Assembly: GCF_000308575.1 (NCBI RefSeq)
Contig: NZ_BAFZ01000061.1
Location: 1-64,000 of the forward strand
Source: Nocardia exalbida NBRC 100660
Lineage (GTDB): Bacteria; Actinomycetota; Actinomycetes; Mycobacteriales; Mycobacteriaceae
Direction: 5' to 3'
DNA length: 64,000 nucleotides
Under the pieces are notes generated by a model. That model worked only from the letters and a program-made list of their open reading frames with translations, was not told where the DNA came from and did not search any database. Shown piece after piece: positions 51,355-59,214 of the stretch (positions within the stretch are counted from its first letter, which is position 1; each line of letters starts with the position of its first letter). Both the position numbers and the translations under genes were made by a program.

Positions 51355-52230
51355 TCAATCCAGGCCGGCCCGAGTGGCGATCTGTGTCGCGCCCGCACCG
51401 GGCTCCCAGCCGGGAGGTCCGAAGGTGTAGCCGAGCCAGTCGCGTACGTGCCGTGTGGAGCGGAGGTCACGCCACAGCGCACCGAATTGGTAGTACTGGA
51501 GTGTGAGGATATCGGTGCTTTCGATGTTCTTGGTGAGTCCGTAGGTCGGACGGAACGTTTCGGCGCGGAAGCTGCCGAACACGCGGTCCCAGAGGATGAG
51601 GATTCCGCCGTAGTTCTTGTCGAGGTATTCCGGATCGCTGGCGTGGTGCACCCGGTGGTGGGAGGGAGTGTTGAACACGAACTCGAACCACCGCGGCAGT
51701 TTCCCGATGGTCTCGGTGTGCACCCAGAACTGGTAGACGAGGTTGAACGACCAGGCCGTGAACACCATCCACGGCGGTACGCCCAGCAGGGGCAGCGGCG
51801 TCCAGAAGAGCAGTTCGAACCACGGATTCCACTTCTGCCGCAGCGCTGTCGCGTAGTTGAAGTACCGGCTGTTGTGGTGCACCTGATGCGCGGCCCAGAC
51901 CAGCCGGACGCGGTGTGAGACCCGGTGATAGAGATACCAGAGCAGGTCCACGCCGACCATGACCGCGACCCATGCCAGCGGATCGCGCGGATCGAGCTGC
52001 CACGGTGCGCGCACATACAGCGCCGCGTAGGCGATCAGTGCGGCGAATTTCGCCGCGCCACTGATGAATACGGATACCGCCCCCATGATCAGGCTGGAAC
52101 GGGCATCGGCCTTCGCGTAGCCGGCCAAGTCGTCGTGCCCGCGCAGGGCGGCGATCTCGAGCGCCATGGCCAGGACGAAGAACGGGATGGCGTAGGTCAC
52201 CGGTTGATTGATCTGTTGCCACAGGGACAT
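51355..52230 (-). CDS. Sterol desaturase / fatty-acid hydroxylase family membrane enzyme
   Basis: A 291-residue diiron membrane enzyme. The histidine clusters are H102-x3-H106 (HRVSH), H115-x2-HH (HQVHHN) and H192-x2-HH (HHRVHH), and there are about four membrane helices. Members hydroxylate or desaturate sterols, fatty acids or carotenoids. GGGAGG precedes the ATG at 52230; the upstream frame extends into the divergent operator and is rejected. It diverges from a TetR gene across a 36-bp palindrome and is presumably repressed by it. Confidence 0.88.
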   Translation of the reverse strand: MSLWQQINQPVTYAIPFFVLAMALEIAALRGHDDLAGYAKADARSSLIMGAVSVFISGAAKFAALIAYAALYVRAPWQLDPRDPLAWVAVMVGVDLLWYLYHRVSHRVRLVWAAHQVHHNSRYFNYATALRQKWNPWFELLFWTPLPLLGVPPWMVFTAWSFNLVYQFWVHTETIGKLPRWFEFVFNTPSHHRVHHASDPEYLDKNYGGILILWDRVFGSFRAETFRPTYGLTKNIESTDILTLQYYQFGALWRDLRSTRHVRDWLGYTFGPPGWEPGAGATQIATRAGLD

Positions 52231-52258
52231 GGCCTGGTCCTCCCACACCCTTGATATG

Positions 52259-52294
52259 ACCTTACGGTCACTTCCGTTGAAGTGACCGTAAGGT
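52259..52294. promoter_or_regulatory. 36-bp palindromic operator between the desaturase and TetR genes
   Basis: Perfect 16-base arms (ACCTTACGGTCACTTC and its complement GAAGTGACCGTAAGGT) flank CGTT. It lies 13 bases from the TetR start and 29 from the desaturase start, so a bound repressor would block both promoters. ACC(n4)GGT occurs inside each arm, so two dimers could bind. Confidence 0.75.
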
Positions 52295-52306
52295 AAGTTC
52301 GAGGCC

Positions 52307-52930
52307 ATGTCAACGGCCGCGGGTCTGGGAACCAAGGGCATGCCCTCCGGCGATCGACGCCAAGAGATTCTGGCGGCCGCCTTGCGGGAGTTCGCCGAGC
52401 ACGGATTCGCGGGAGTGTCGATGGTCTCCATCGCGGCGCGCGCGGGTATCTCCAAAGCGCTGGTGTATCAGCACTTCATCTCGAAGGAGCAGCTGTACGC
52501 CGAATGCCTGACCATCGTGGGGGAGCCGCTGCTCGAACGCCTGGATCTCGAAATGGGCAGCGAGGCGGAGTTTTTCGCCGTACCGGCGAACGCGCTGCGC
52601 GGCATCTTCGAGACTCTCGGCCCGGACCGCACCGCCTGGCGCGTCATCCACGACCCCACCGCTCCCGATGCCGGGGGCGCGGGAGAATCGGCCCACGCCT
52701 ACCGGGAACGGATCGCGAACCACGCGGCCTCGGGAGTGCGCCGATTCCTGCACGAACTCGGCGACACCGACGAGAAGGACATCGACGCGCTCGCCCGGAT
52801 CTGGACAGCCGCGGTGGACGCGATCATGGCTTGGGCTCGGGAACATCCGGAGGAGTCGGCCGAGGGGCTCACCCGCCGGTTCGGCCGGCTCATCGACACG
52901 GTGTTCTCCATCGGCTCCAGCCGGGGGTGA
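52307..52930 (+). CDS. TetR/AcrR family regulator of the sterol-desaturase-family gene
   Basis: A 207-residue TetR protein with DNA-binding domain at about 18-62 (ILAAALREFAEHGFAGVSMV, then ISKALVYQHFISKEQLYAEC). The C-terminal ligand domain is helical. It is divergent from the desaturase-family gene and the intervening palindrome starts 13 bases from its ATG, which strongly suggests autorepression and repression of the neighbour. The ligand is likely a fatty or sterol-derived compound; this is inference from the target. Confidence 0.9.
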   Translation: MSTAAGLGTKGMPSGDRRQEILAAALREFAEHGFAGVSMVSIAARAGISKALVYQHFISKEQLYAECLTIVGEPLLERLDLEMGSEAEFFAVPANALRGIFETLGPDRTAWRVIHDPTAPDAGGAGESAHAYRERIANHAASGVRRFLHELGDTDEKDIDALARIWTAAVDAIMAWAREHPEESAEGLTRRFGRLIDTVFSIGSSRG

Positions 52931-53232
52931 CCGCAGGCGGGTCTGTCGCATCGATCTGAGAACGACCGTGCGACCCGCGAATCGGCAACCGGGCGAGGGG
53001 TAGGCGATCGCCTACCCCTCGATATGCAGGACGAACCGAGGAAAGCCATCCAGCGGCGATCTCGGAGTTCCGGCGGCCGATCGATATCGCTTGCGCCGCC
53101 GGGCTGGTCCCGAGGCCTCCGGAGTCGGAGCCGGTCGATCAACCGACGCCGGAGACCTCGCGCGTCAGAAGCTCTGCCCGCGAACCCTGTTCATACGCTC
53201 GGCCGCCCTTCTGAACGGGAGCCGGGTGCCGT
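52931..53232. other. Convergent intergenic region
   Basis: This 302-bp stretch lies between the 3' ends of the TetR gene and the small secreted protein gene. Apart from the palindrome at 52994-53021 I find no gene, RNA or repeat in it. Confidence 0.5.
52994..53021. terminator. Perfect 28-bp palindrome, probable bidirectional terminator or operator
   Basis: Fourteen-base arms (CGAGGGGTAGGCGA and its complement) meet with no spacer, between two convergent genes ending at 52930 and 53233. A second partial copy, CGAGGGGTAGGGATCG, lies at 53631-53646. Recurrence near a promoter-side region hints at a protein-binding site rather than a simple terminator. Confidence 0.55.
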
Positions 53233-53541
53233 TCACTGGGGCCCTGAGACGCACGGACTCGGAAGCGCGGACATCGTGGCCAGGTCGCAGATTCCACTGG
53301 TCAATATCTGCAAAGGGGCGGCGACCATGAGCACGAGAATTCCGATGATGTCGCCGCGCTCGAGGTAGTACAAGCCCGTGCGCGCCGCCGCCGATCCGGA
53401 GTCCGCCGCCGACGAGCCGGTTCCGGCCGCGACGGTGGTCACCGGGGCGGAGCTGATCGGTTCGGCCGTCGCACCGGCCGCGGTGACGACGAGAGTCGCC
53501 GCTGCGGCCGAGGCGGCGGCGAGCCGAAGGGGGGTACGCAT
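53233..53541 (-). CDS. Small secreted protein of unknown function
   Basis: A 102-residue exported protein. The signal peptide (RTPLRLAAASAAAATLVVTA, cleavage near ATA) is followed by a Ser/Ala/Thr-rich stretch, then a hydrophobic helix GDIIGILVLMVAAPLQILTS and a two-cysteine end. AGGAG is seven bases before ATG 53541; ATG 53544 is three bases further out. It resembles the secreted protein at 9313-9612 in size and style. A membrane-embedded C-terminus is likely. Confidence 0.65.
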   Translation of the reverse strand: MRTPLRLAAASAAAATLVVTAAGATAEPISSAPVTTVAAGTGSSAADSGSAAARTGLYYLERGDIIGILVLMVAAPLQILTSGICDLATMSALPSPCVSGPQ

Positions 53542-53544
53542 CAT

Positions 53545-53930
53545 CGCGCTCCTCTGTTCGTGAATCGTTGTTCACATACTACCGTGCATCCGTGCCGTCT
53601 TGTCTGCGGAATCGCAAAGCTACCGGCTCCCGAGGGGTAGGGATCGGCCCGCGGCGACGAATAGAAGACTGGCTCTAAACAGCGCATAAGGTCGGTCGCC
53701 GAATGTCGAAGCTGTCATGCGGCACGAGTGGGGCACTTACAGCGCCATCGCGGCGCCAACGGTTCTACTACTCATATATTTCGCGAATATTCAGTCACAT
53801 ACGGGTGGGTCGTACCCGAAAGCTTGGTAGCCCGTCGAGTCGGTGCCGTCTCCGGGCGCCGGTCGTGTCGGTGGCCCTCGACAAATTACGCCACCTGACT
53901 TAATCTCGCGGTGACGAAGAGCGGAGACAG
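53545..53930. other. Intergenic region containing divergent promoters
   Basis: No gene is seen between the secreted protein and the TetR gene. A/T-rich patches occur at about 53750-53800 and 53885-53905, the latter probably the promoter of the TetR gene. The partial copy of the 28-bp palindrome (53631-53646) lies here. Confidence 0.5.
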
Positions 53931-54590
53931 ATGGCACGCCACAGCGACGCGGCCCGGCGGGCTCTGATGGACGCGGCCGAGGAACTGTACGGCCGCCACG
54001 GCATCGACCAGGTCTCCAGCCGGCGTATCGCGGAGCGCGCGGGCAATGCCAACCACTCCGCGGTCGCCTACCACTTCGGCGATCGGGACGGATTGATCGG
54101 CGCCATGCTGGAGCGTTACACCGAGCAGTCCGAGCCGATGCGGGCCGCCATGCTGGCCGCGCTCGGACCGGAGCCCACCCTGGTGGAATTACTGCGCTGC
54201 CTGATCGTCCCGGCCGTCCGCAGCCTGGCCGACCGGCCCGCACCGTCGTGGCGGGCGCGGTTCGTCAACCAGGTGCGCGCCACGCCGTCGACGGCGGCGC
54301 TACTGGAGCGGCCGATCGGCGGACGCGCGGCCACCGACGCGATCATGGCGGCGACCCGGGAACGGTTGCGGTCCATCGACCAGCGAGTGCTGGACGGGCG
54401 CGGCTGGATTCTCACCCGGATGGTGTTCGAGGTCTGTGCCGCCTACGAAGCCGAGGTCGCGGCGGGGGAGCGGGAGCCCGACTGGGCGGCATTGGGCTGT
54501 TTCCTCACCGACGCGGCGGCCGGGATGCTCGCCGCGCCGGTCACCGTCTCCGACGGGTTCGCCCCGGACCCGTCGTTTCTTCGCATCTGA
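53931..54590 (+). CDS. TetR/AcrR family regulator next to a mycofactocin-type SDR
   Basis: A 219-residue TetR protein with the DNA-binding domain at about 6-55 (LMDAAEELYGRHGIDQVSSR, then NHSAVAYHFGDRDGLIGAML). It has a longer second domain ending VSDGFAPDPSFLRI. It lies 11 bp before the SDR gene on the same strand and so is probably autoregulated with it. No palindrome was found upstream. The ligand is unknown, possibly the SDR substrate. Confidence 0.9.
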   Translation: MARHSDAARRALMDAAEELYGRHGIDQVSSRRIAERAGNANHSAVAYHFGDRDGLIGAMLERYTEQSEPMRAAMLAALGPEPTLVELLRCLIVPAVRSLADRPAPSWRARFVNQVRATPSTAALLERPIGGRAATDAIMAATRERLRSIDQRVLDGRGWILTRMVFEVCAAYEAEVAAGEREPDWAALGCFLTDAAAGMLAAPVTVSDGFAPDPSFLRI

Positions 54591-54601
54591 GAGGATCTGT
54601 C

Positions 54602-55420
54602 ATGGCAGGACGTGTAGCAGGCAAGGTCGCGCTGATCACCGGCGCGGCGCGGGGGCAGGGCCGGGCACACGCGGTGCGGCTGGCCCAGGAGGGCGCCGAC
54701 ATCATCGCGATCGACCTGGCCGGGCCGCTGCCCGGCGTGCCCTACGACTCGCCCACCCCCGACGACCTGGACGAGACTGTGCGGCAGGTGAAGGAGGCAG
54801 GCGGACGGATTGTCGCCACCATCGCCGACGTGCGTGATATCGACGCCTTGCGCTCGGCCACCGACGCCGCGGTCGCCGAACTGGGCAGACTCGACATCGT
54901 GATCGCCAATGCCGGCATCTGTATCCCGGCCGCATGGGACGAAATCACCCCGCAGGCGTTCCGGGACACGATCGACACCAACGTGATCGGAGTCTGGAAC
55001 ACGGTCATGGTCGCCGCCCCGCACGTGATCGCGGGCGGCTGCGGCGGCTCGATCGTGCTCACCAGCTCCTACGCCGGGGTGAAGATGCAGCCGTTCATGG
55101 TGCACTACACCGCCAGCAAGCACGCGGTGACCGGGATGGCGCGGGCCTTCGCCGCCGAACTCGGCAAGCACGAGATCCGGGTCAACAGCATCCATCCCGG
55201 CGGTGTGAACACACCCATGGGTTCCGGTGACATGCAGTCCGCGCTCGCCGCGGCGGGGGAGACCAACCCGCTGCTCAACGGGATGGGCACCCCGTTCCTG
55301 CCGCGCTGGGCCGCGACCGCCGAGGAGATCGCCGACACGGTGCTGTTCCTGGTCGGCGACGAATCGAAGTACATCACCGCGGTGCCGCTGTCCATCGACG
55401 GCGGCGCCGCGCACTTCTGA
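54602..55420 (+). CDS. Mycofactocin-coupled SDR family oxidoreductase
   Basis: A 272-residue SDR. TGAARGQGRAHAVRLAQEGAD binds the nucleotide, and the insertion DLAGPLPGVPYDSPTPDDLDETVRQV (positions 42-67, quoted by its core PYDSPTPDDLDETV) marks the mycofactocin-coupled group, whose NAD stays bound and is re-oxidised by mycofactocin. The catalytic Tyr-x3-Lys is YTASK near 160. Such enzymes oxidise alcohols including terpenoid and sterol alcohols. It is co-directional with the TetR gene. The mycofactocin genes are not in the window. Confidence 0.88.
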   Translation: MAGRVAGKVALITGAARGQGRAHAVRLAQEGADIIAIDLAGPLPGVPYDSPTPDDLDETVRQVKEAGGRIVATIADVRDIDALRSATDAAVAELGRLDIVIANAGICIPAAWDEITPQAFRDTIDTNVIGVWNTVMVAAPHVIAGGCGGSIVLTSSYAGVKMQPFMVHYTASKHAVTGMARAFAAELGKHEIRVNSIHPGGVNTPMGSGDMQSALAAAGETNPLLNGMGTPFLPRWAATAEEIADTVLFLVGDESKYITAVPLSIDGGAAHF

Positions 55421-55462
55421 GGCGGACCCGCCGCGAGCGAGCAGCGCGCGGCGGGGCGGCGG

Positions 55463-55975
55463 TCAGCTGCCCCGGTTCTCCGACTTGATCATCCACGCCA
55501 GCTTCTCCAGCGAGGCGATGACCTGATGCAGCAGATCGCTGGTGCTGGGGTCCTCGGCGTCCACGGCGTCGTGCACGTCGCGGATGGTGTCGATCGCCGC
55601 GTAGGTCCGCGTCGTGATCAAATCGACGACGTCGGTGGTGTTCACCTCTCGAGCGGGAAAGGGCGGCAGGCTCGTCGTCGCGGCGACGGTGTCGGAACGC
55701 CCGTCGGGGACGGCGTCGAGGGCTCGCATCCGCTCGGCGATGGTGTCGCTGCTCTCGCGGGCCGCGTCGACGAGTTCGTCGAGCTGTAGGTGCAGGTCGC
55801 GGAAGTTGGTCCCGACGACGTTCCAGTGCGCCTGCTTGCCTTGCCGATGCAGTTCGATGAGATCGGCGAGCACGCGCTGTAGGCCTGCGGCCAGCCGGGG
55901 GGAAGCGGTGAAATTCCGGACATCGTCGGCGAGGCGGCGATTGGTCCGCTGCTCGGTCCGAGGTGCGGCAGTCAT
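55463..55975 (-). CDS. Dps/ferritin-like DNA-protection protein
   Basis: A 170-residue Dps-family four-helix protein. The ferroxidase ligands are visible in KQAHWNVVG (His) and LHLQLDELVDAARESSDTIAERM (Asp and Glu), with the typical RALDAVPDGR afterwards. It stores iron and shields DNA from peroxide. AAAGGAG precedes the ATG at 55975; the longer frame upstream lacks a ribosome site. A perfect palindrome 49 bases before the start is a likely operator. The N-terminal tail has several Arg but is shorter than in DNA-binding Dps proteins. Confidence 0.88.
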   Translation of the reverse strand: MTAAPRTEQRTNRRLADDVRNFTASPRLAAGLQRVLADLIELHRQGKQAHWNVVGTNFRDLHLQLDELVDAARESSDTIAERMRALDAVPDGRSDTVAATTSLPPFPAREVNTTDVVDLITTRTYAAIDTIRDVHDAVDAEDPSTSDLLHQVIASLEKLAWMIKSENRGS

Positions 55976-56307
55976 GGTTGTACTCCTTTCGGAATCCTTC
56001 GGTAGGACCAACCGCCGCTTTATTGGAATCATTCCAGAATGTACTGTCGGGTGGGTCACTGCGCTACGGATCGACGTAGCGGTTTTCGCTGGTCAACCGC
56101 CGTCCGCCGATCAACGACAACGGCAGGCTCGGTCGCGCCGCACTCGAGCAGGTGTAAGCCCGTTAAGAGGCGGTGGGTTTCGTCCGAGCGCGGCTGACTT
56201 CCGTGGCCGTCTCACGGGCCGAGCGGAGTTGGACAGGGGGCAGCGGCGTGTCCGGCGCGGCCCTACACTCGACGCACACACACGCTTTCGACGGAGGTGA
56301 TCGGCGG
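55976..56307. other. Divergent promoter region between the Dps and DUF6069 genes
   Basis: This 332-bp gap holds the palindrome at 56024-56036 on the Dps side and a near-perfect Shine-Dalgarno (GGAGGTGATC, 56293-56302) on the other. The middle has no recognisable gene or structure. Confidence 0.5.
56024..56036. promoter_or_regulatory. Palindromic operator upstream of the Dps gene
   Basis: TGGAATCATTCCA is a perfect 6-1-6 inverted repeat 49 bases before the Dps start in an otherwise GC-rich context. The symmetry and location suit a peroxide or iron regulator of the Fur/PerR group, but this is inferred from the target gene only. Confidence 0.55.
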
Positions 56308-56958
56308 TTGAATCCCATGGATCCGCGCGACCAGCACACCGCACGTTACGAAGCCGGTTACCAGCCGGGAAATTACCGTGATCCCGGGTACGGCCAAGAT
56401 CACGGGTACAGCCAAAGCCCTGGGCAGGGCCGGGATCCCGGATACGGCCAGGGGGCCGGGTACGGCCGGGAGCCCGACTACAACGCGTACCAGCAGTCCG
56501 AACCTCCGGACCAGCAGCGATCCCGGCCGCCGCAGGGGCCGGAGGTCAACATCGGCATGTTCACCGGCGGTGTGATCGCGGCGGCGGTGGTGACCGCGCT
56601 GGCGGCCTGGCTGTGCGCCTGGATCATCGAAATCATCGCCACCAGGGTGAGCGAGAGCGGCAATTTCGGGGTGTGGAACCCGATGGCCCAGGACGCGTAC
56701 TGGTTCGCGGTGGTGGCCTTCATCTGCGCGCTGCTCGGCGGGGTGCTCTGGTATCTGCTTCGCCTGGGCACTCCGTCACCGGAACTGTTCTTCAGCTGGA
56801 TCGTGGGAATCCTCACCGCCGCGGCGGTGATCATTCCACTGGCCCTGTCCAGCGACCTGTGGGTGGGTATCTCGACGGGGATCGAGCATTTGGTGATCGG
56901 GCTGCCCATCTTCAGCCTGGTGCGCATGGTGGGCGCGAAGAGCATCGTGTATCCGTGA
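56308..56958 (+). CDS. DUF6069-like membrane protein with a Gly/Tyr-rich N-terminus
   Basis: A ~216-residue protein. The first ~75 residues are low-complexity, rich in Gly, Tyr, Asp and Gln with repeats such as DPGYGQ and GYGREPDY. Four hydrophobic helices follow (about 85-110, 125-145, 155-175, 185-205), matching what I know of DUF6069. A near-perfect GGAGGTGATC ends six bases before TTG 56308, so that TTG is chosen over ATG 56317, which would be 14 bases away. No partner gene is evident. Confidence 0.7.
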   Translation: MNPMDPRDQHTARYEAGYQPGNYRDPGYGQDHGYSQSPGQGRDPGYGQGAGYGREPDYNAYQQSEPPDQQRSRPPQGPEVNIGMFTGGVIAAAVVTALAAWLCAWIIEIIATRVSESGNFGVWNPMAQDAYWFAVVAFICALLGGVLWYLLRLGTPSPELFFSWIVGILTAAAVIIPLALSSDLWVGISTGIEHLVIGLPIFSLVRMVGAKSIVYP

Positions 56959-57034
56959 CGAACGAACCGGCAGCGTAGGCGCAACCACGACGTTCCGCCG
57001 TTCCCAACAGGCATCGATGCGGTTGACGGGCCGA

Positions 57035-57290
57035 TCAGTTCGCGGTGCCGGGCAGGCGCACGGTGAATTCGGTGTGGCCGGGTTCGCTGGCCACCGAGAT
57101 GTCACCGCCGTGCGCCTTGACGACGGCCGCGGCGATCGCCAGACCGAGGCCGGTGCTGCCCGCCCGCCGAGAGCGCGAGGGGTCGCCGCGCGCGAAACGG
57201 TGAAAAACCTTGGGCTGCAATGCTTCCGGTATGCCCGGGGCCGTCGTCGGTCACCCGTAACACGGCTCCTCCGTCGCCGTGGAAGTTCAG
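57035..57290 (-). pseudogene. C-terminal fragment of a sensor histidine kinase with a frameshift
   Basis: The fragment reads VLRVTDDGPG (the G1/N-type box), then after one extra base ALQPKVFHRFARGDPSRSRR, and STGLGLAIAAAVVKAHGG (G2 box), ending FTVRLPGTAN. These are the ATP-binding motifs of the HATPase domain. The sensor, HAMP and phosphoacceptor regions are missing, and no response regulator is adjacent. The upstream end abuts the stop of the lipoprotein gene, so a deletion joined the two. Confidence 0.8.
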
Positions 57291-57844
57291 CCGAAGCGGC
57301 TGACGACGATCACGGTGACCTGGCCGTCGGCGAGTTCGCTGCGAGCCAGAGCCGTATCGACGATGTCCTCGATCCGCCCGAGTCCCGGCACCTCGCCGAT
57401 CGCGAAGTTCTCACCGTCGATGTCGTCGAAGGCCGAAACCCGCACGGGTTGCGGCGCACTGAGCGCACCGAGGGTGAACGAGTAGTCGTCGAGTCGGCGG
57501 GATCCGTCCGGATCGCGCGCCCGCAGTCGAACGGCCGCTTGCCGTGCGGTGAGATCCGGCCGAGCGGAAAGGAATCGAGTCACCTGGTTCGGCTGATCGA
57601 CCGACACCAGGCGGAACCGGGTGGAATCCGGCGCGGTCAGCAGGATGACATTCGCGTGGAAATCAACGATTCCCAGACGCTCTCGCACCGCGGTGATCGC
57701 CGCTTCCGTCAGCCCGTTCACCAGTCCGCCGCCCCGCGCCCGCAAATCCTGTTCGAAGTCGCCGCGGTCGACCGCCCCGATACATCCACCGGCGCTCAGC
57801 ACGACCAGACACAGTGCGGCCCTCAGCCACCTCCGACGGCCCAT
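57287..57844 (-). CDS. Predicted lipoprotein of unknown function
   Basis: A 185-residue lipoprotein. The signal MGRRRWLRAALCLVVLSAGG ends in a lipobox with the cysteine at residue 21. The mature part has no recognised domain; segments such as FRLVSVDQPNQVTRFLSARP, and DGENFAIGEVPGLGRIEDIV suggest a compact alpha/beta fold. Its stop lies at the junction with the histidine-kinase fragment, and it may once have been its operon partner. Similar small lipoproteins occur beside sensor kinases in other actinomycetes. Confidence 0.72.
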   Translation of the reverse strand: MGRRRWLRAALCLVVLSAGGCIGAVDRGDFEQDLRARGGGLVNGLTEAAITAVRERLGIVDFHANVILLTAPDSTRFRLVSVDQPNQVTRFLSARPDLTARQAAVRLRARDPDGSRRLDDYSFTLGALSAPQPVRVSAFDDIDGENFAIGEVPGLGRIEDIVDTALARSELADGQVTVIVVSRFG

Positions 57845-57936
57845 ACCGGAGTGCTAAACGCCTACTGGTCATACGCGACGTCGATCCGGCCACCCGCACC
57901 TCATCGGCGATCCGAGCGAAGCCGTCTCGCCTCGGC

Positions 57937-58179
57937 TCACAAGGTGAATCGGCGTCCCTTCGCGGCCCATTCGCCTCGCCCGCGCTGCGTGATGGTCCAG
58001 CGACCGCGGTGGCGGCAGTCCATGATCAAACCGCGCGACTGCAGCCGCAGCAATGCGCTGCGTACCGACCATGCGGTCAGTCGCGCCTGCTGAGCCAGTT
58101 GCTCGACGGTGAGCAATCCGCCTGGCGCCAGCACACCCAGCACCGCGAAATCGGCGGCAGTCCTGGGTCGTCTAATCAT
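57937..58179 (-). CDS. Small winged-helix DNA-binding protein
   Basis: An 80-residue protein consisting of one winged helix: LLTVEQLAQQARLTAWSVRS as helix-turn-helix, LLRLQSRGLI, and the beta-wing DCRHRGRWTITQRG. Size and pattern fit MarR- or PadR-like minimal regulators. It may lack a ligand domain and act with a partner. It lies 92 bp upstream of the lipoprotein gene on the same strand and is divergent from the WhiJ-type cassette. Confidence 0.75.
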   Translation of the reverse strand: MIRRPRTAADFAVLGVLAPGGLLTVEQLAQQARLTAWSVRSALLRLQSRGLIMDCRHRGRWTITQRGRGEWAAKGRRFTL

Positions 58180-58285
58180 GTCGGAGCCCTTTCCCTAGGG
58201 GGAGAAAGGCAGCCCGGGATCGACGCCGGCGCCGTGGCCCCGAGTTGCCGAATCGACGGTAGAAGCCATAGCGGTACCGCCGCCA

Positions 58286-58305
58286 CGACTTTGCGCGACT
58301 TTGCG
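58286..58305. repeat. Tandem 10-bp repeat before the WhiJ-type cassette
   Basis: CGACTTTGCG occurs twice back to back, ending 76 bases before the first gene of the three-gene cassette. Exact head-to-tail half-sites spaced by one helical turn are typical of operators for helix-turn-helix proteins, and the cassette encodes one. Confidence 0.6.
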
Positions 58306-58381
58306 AAGTGCGTTGACCCGCAGAGCCTCCGGTAGGGACGATTGCACGACATCGTCCGCCAGCTCTCGCAAAGGATCAGCT

Positions 58382-58666
58382 ATGAACCTGCGACTTCTCG
58401 GATCCGGATCCGATCATGGAGCTTGTCCCGCCGTGTACGCGAGCGACACCGGCGTGCTCGTGGTGCAGGGCGATGCCACCGACCGCACCGGGACGGTCCT
58501 GGTGCCGCACCAGCTGCTGGACTGGCTGGAGCCGGGAATGTGGCTACGGGTGGAGGCGAGCGGAACCTGTGGGTCGGTGCTGGTGGCCGGGGAACCGGTC
58601 ACCGATCCCGAGTTGCTCGCCCAGCTGACTCTCGAATGTCACGAAACCGCCGTGGTGGTGCGCTGA
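58382..58666 (+). CDS. Small protein of a WhiJ-type cassette (position of a DUF397 protein)
   Basis: A 94-residue protein, not assigned to a named family. It reads as a small beta-rich domain: LLGSGSDHGACPAVYASDTG, then VLVVQGDATDRTG, and PHQLLDWLEPGMWLRVEASG. In similar cassettes a short DUF397 protein occupies this place, but the DUF397 pattern W-x-K-S-S is absent. AAAGGA precedes the ATG. It overlaps the next gene by one to three bases (TGATG). Confidence 0.68.
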   Translation: MNLRLLGSGSDHGACPAVYASDTGVLVVQGDATDRTGTVLVPHQLLDWLEPGMWLRVEASGTCGSVLVAGEPVTDPELLAQLTLECHETAVVVR

Positions 58667-59214
58667 TGCTGCACGTCGTCGGCGACCGCTGCTACGAGCC
58701 GCTGTTCCGGGCGGCTCGGTTCCGCGCGTTCCATCTGGAGGTTCGGGATCAGTACCTGATGGACGACGAGCAGGAGGCGTTGCGCCGCTTCGATGCCGGA
58801 GTAGCGTACGAGCGAGAGGAACAGCCCGAGTCGTGGAAAGCCTGGGATGGCCTGATGGTCGAGTCAGCCGGTCGCGGGGTCGCGCTCGAACGACTACGTG
58901 TCGTGACGGTGCCGCACACGGACTACACCCGGTGGCTGTTGTCGGCGACCGACGACAACATCGCCACCGGCGAGGCGGTGCGCTGGCTACCGCGACATCT
59001 GGTCGATCCCGCCGATCTGCCCTACGACGATTACTGGCTTTTCGACACGAACACGGTCGCCTTCAACACCTTCGCCGAGGACGGGGCGTTCACGGGGTTG
59101 TCGATCACTACCGACCCGGCGCTGGTGGCCCGCTACTCACGGGTGCGGGAGCGGCTGTGGCCCAAGGGCATCGACCATCAACGATATTGCGAGAGTGAGC
59201 ACGTAGGCGAGTGA
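58666..59214 (+). CDS. DUF6879 family protein
   Basis: A 182-residue protein with the DUF6879 pattern: FRAFHLEVRDQYLMDDEQEA near residue 25, RLRVVTVPHTDYTRWLL, RWLPRH and DYWLFDTNTVAFNTF. Such proteins are widespread in actinomycetes next to Scr1-type XRE regulators and are probably their antitoxin-like or signalling partners; activity is unknown. The start overlaps the preceding gene and the stop overlaps the regulator gene (GTGA), so three proteins are co-translated. Confidence 0.85.
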   Translation: MLHVVGDRCYEPLFRAARFRAFHLEVRDQYLMDDEQEALRRFDAGVAYEREEQPESWKAWDGLMVESAGRGVALERLRVVTVPHTDYTRWLLSATDDNIATGEAVRWLPRHLVDPADLPYDDYWLFDTNTVAFNTFAEDGAFTGLSITTDPALVARYSRVRERLWPKGIDHQRYCESEHVGE

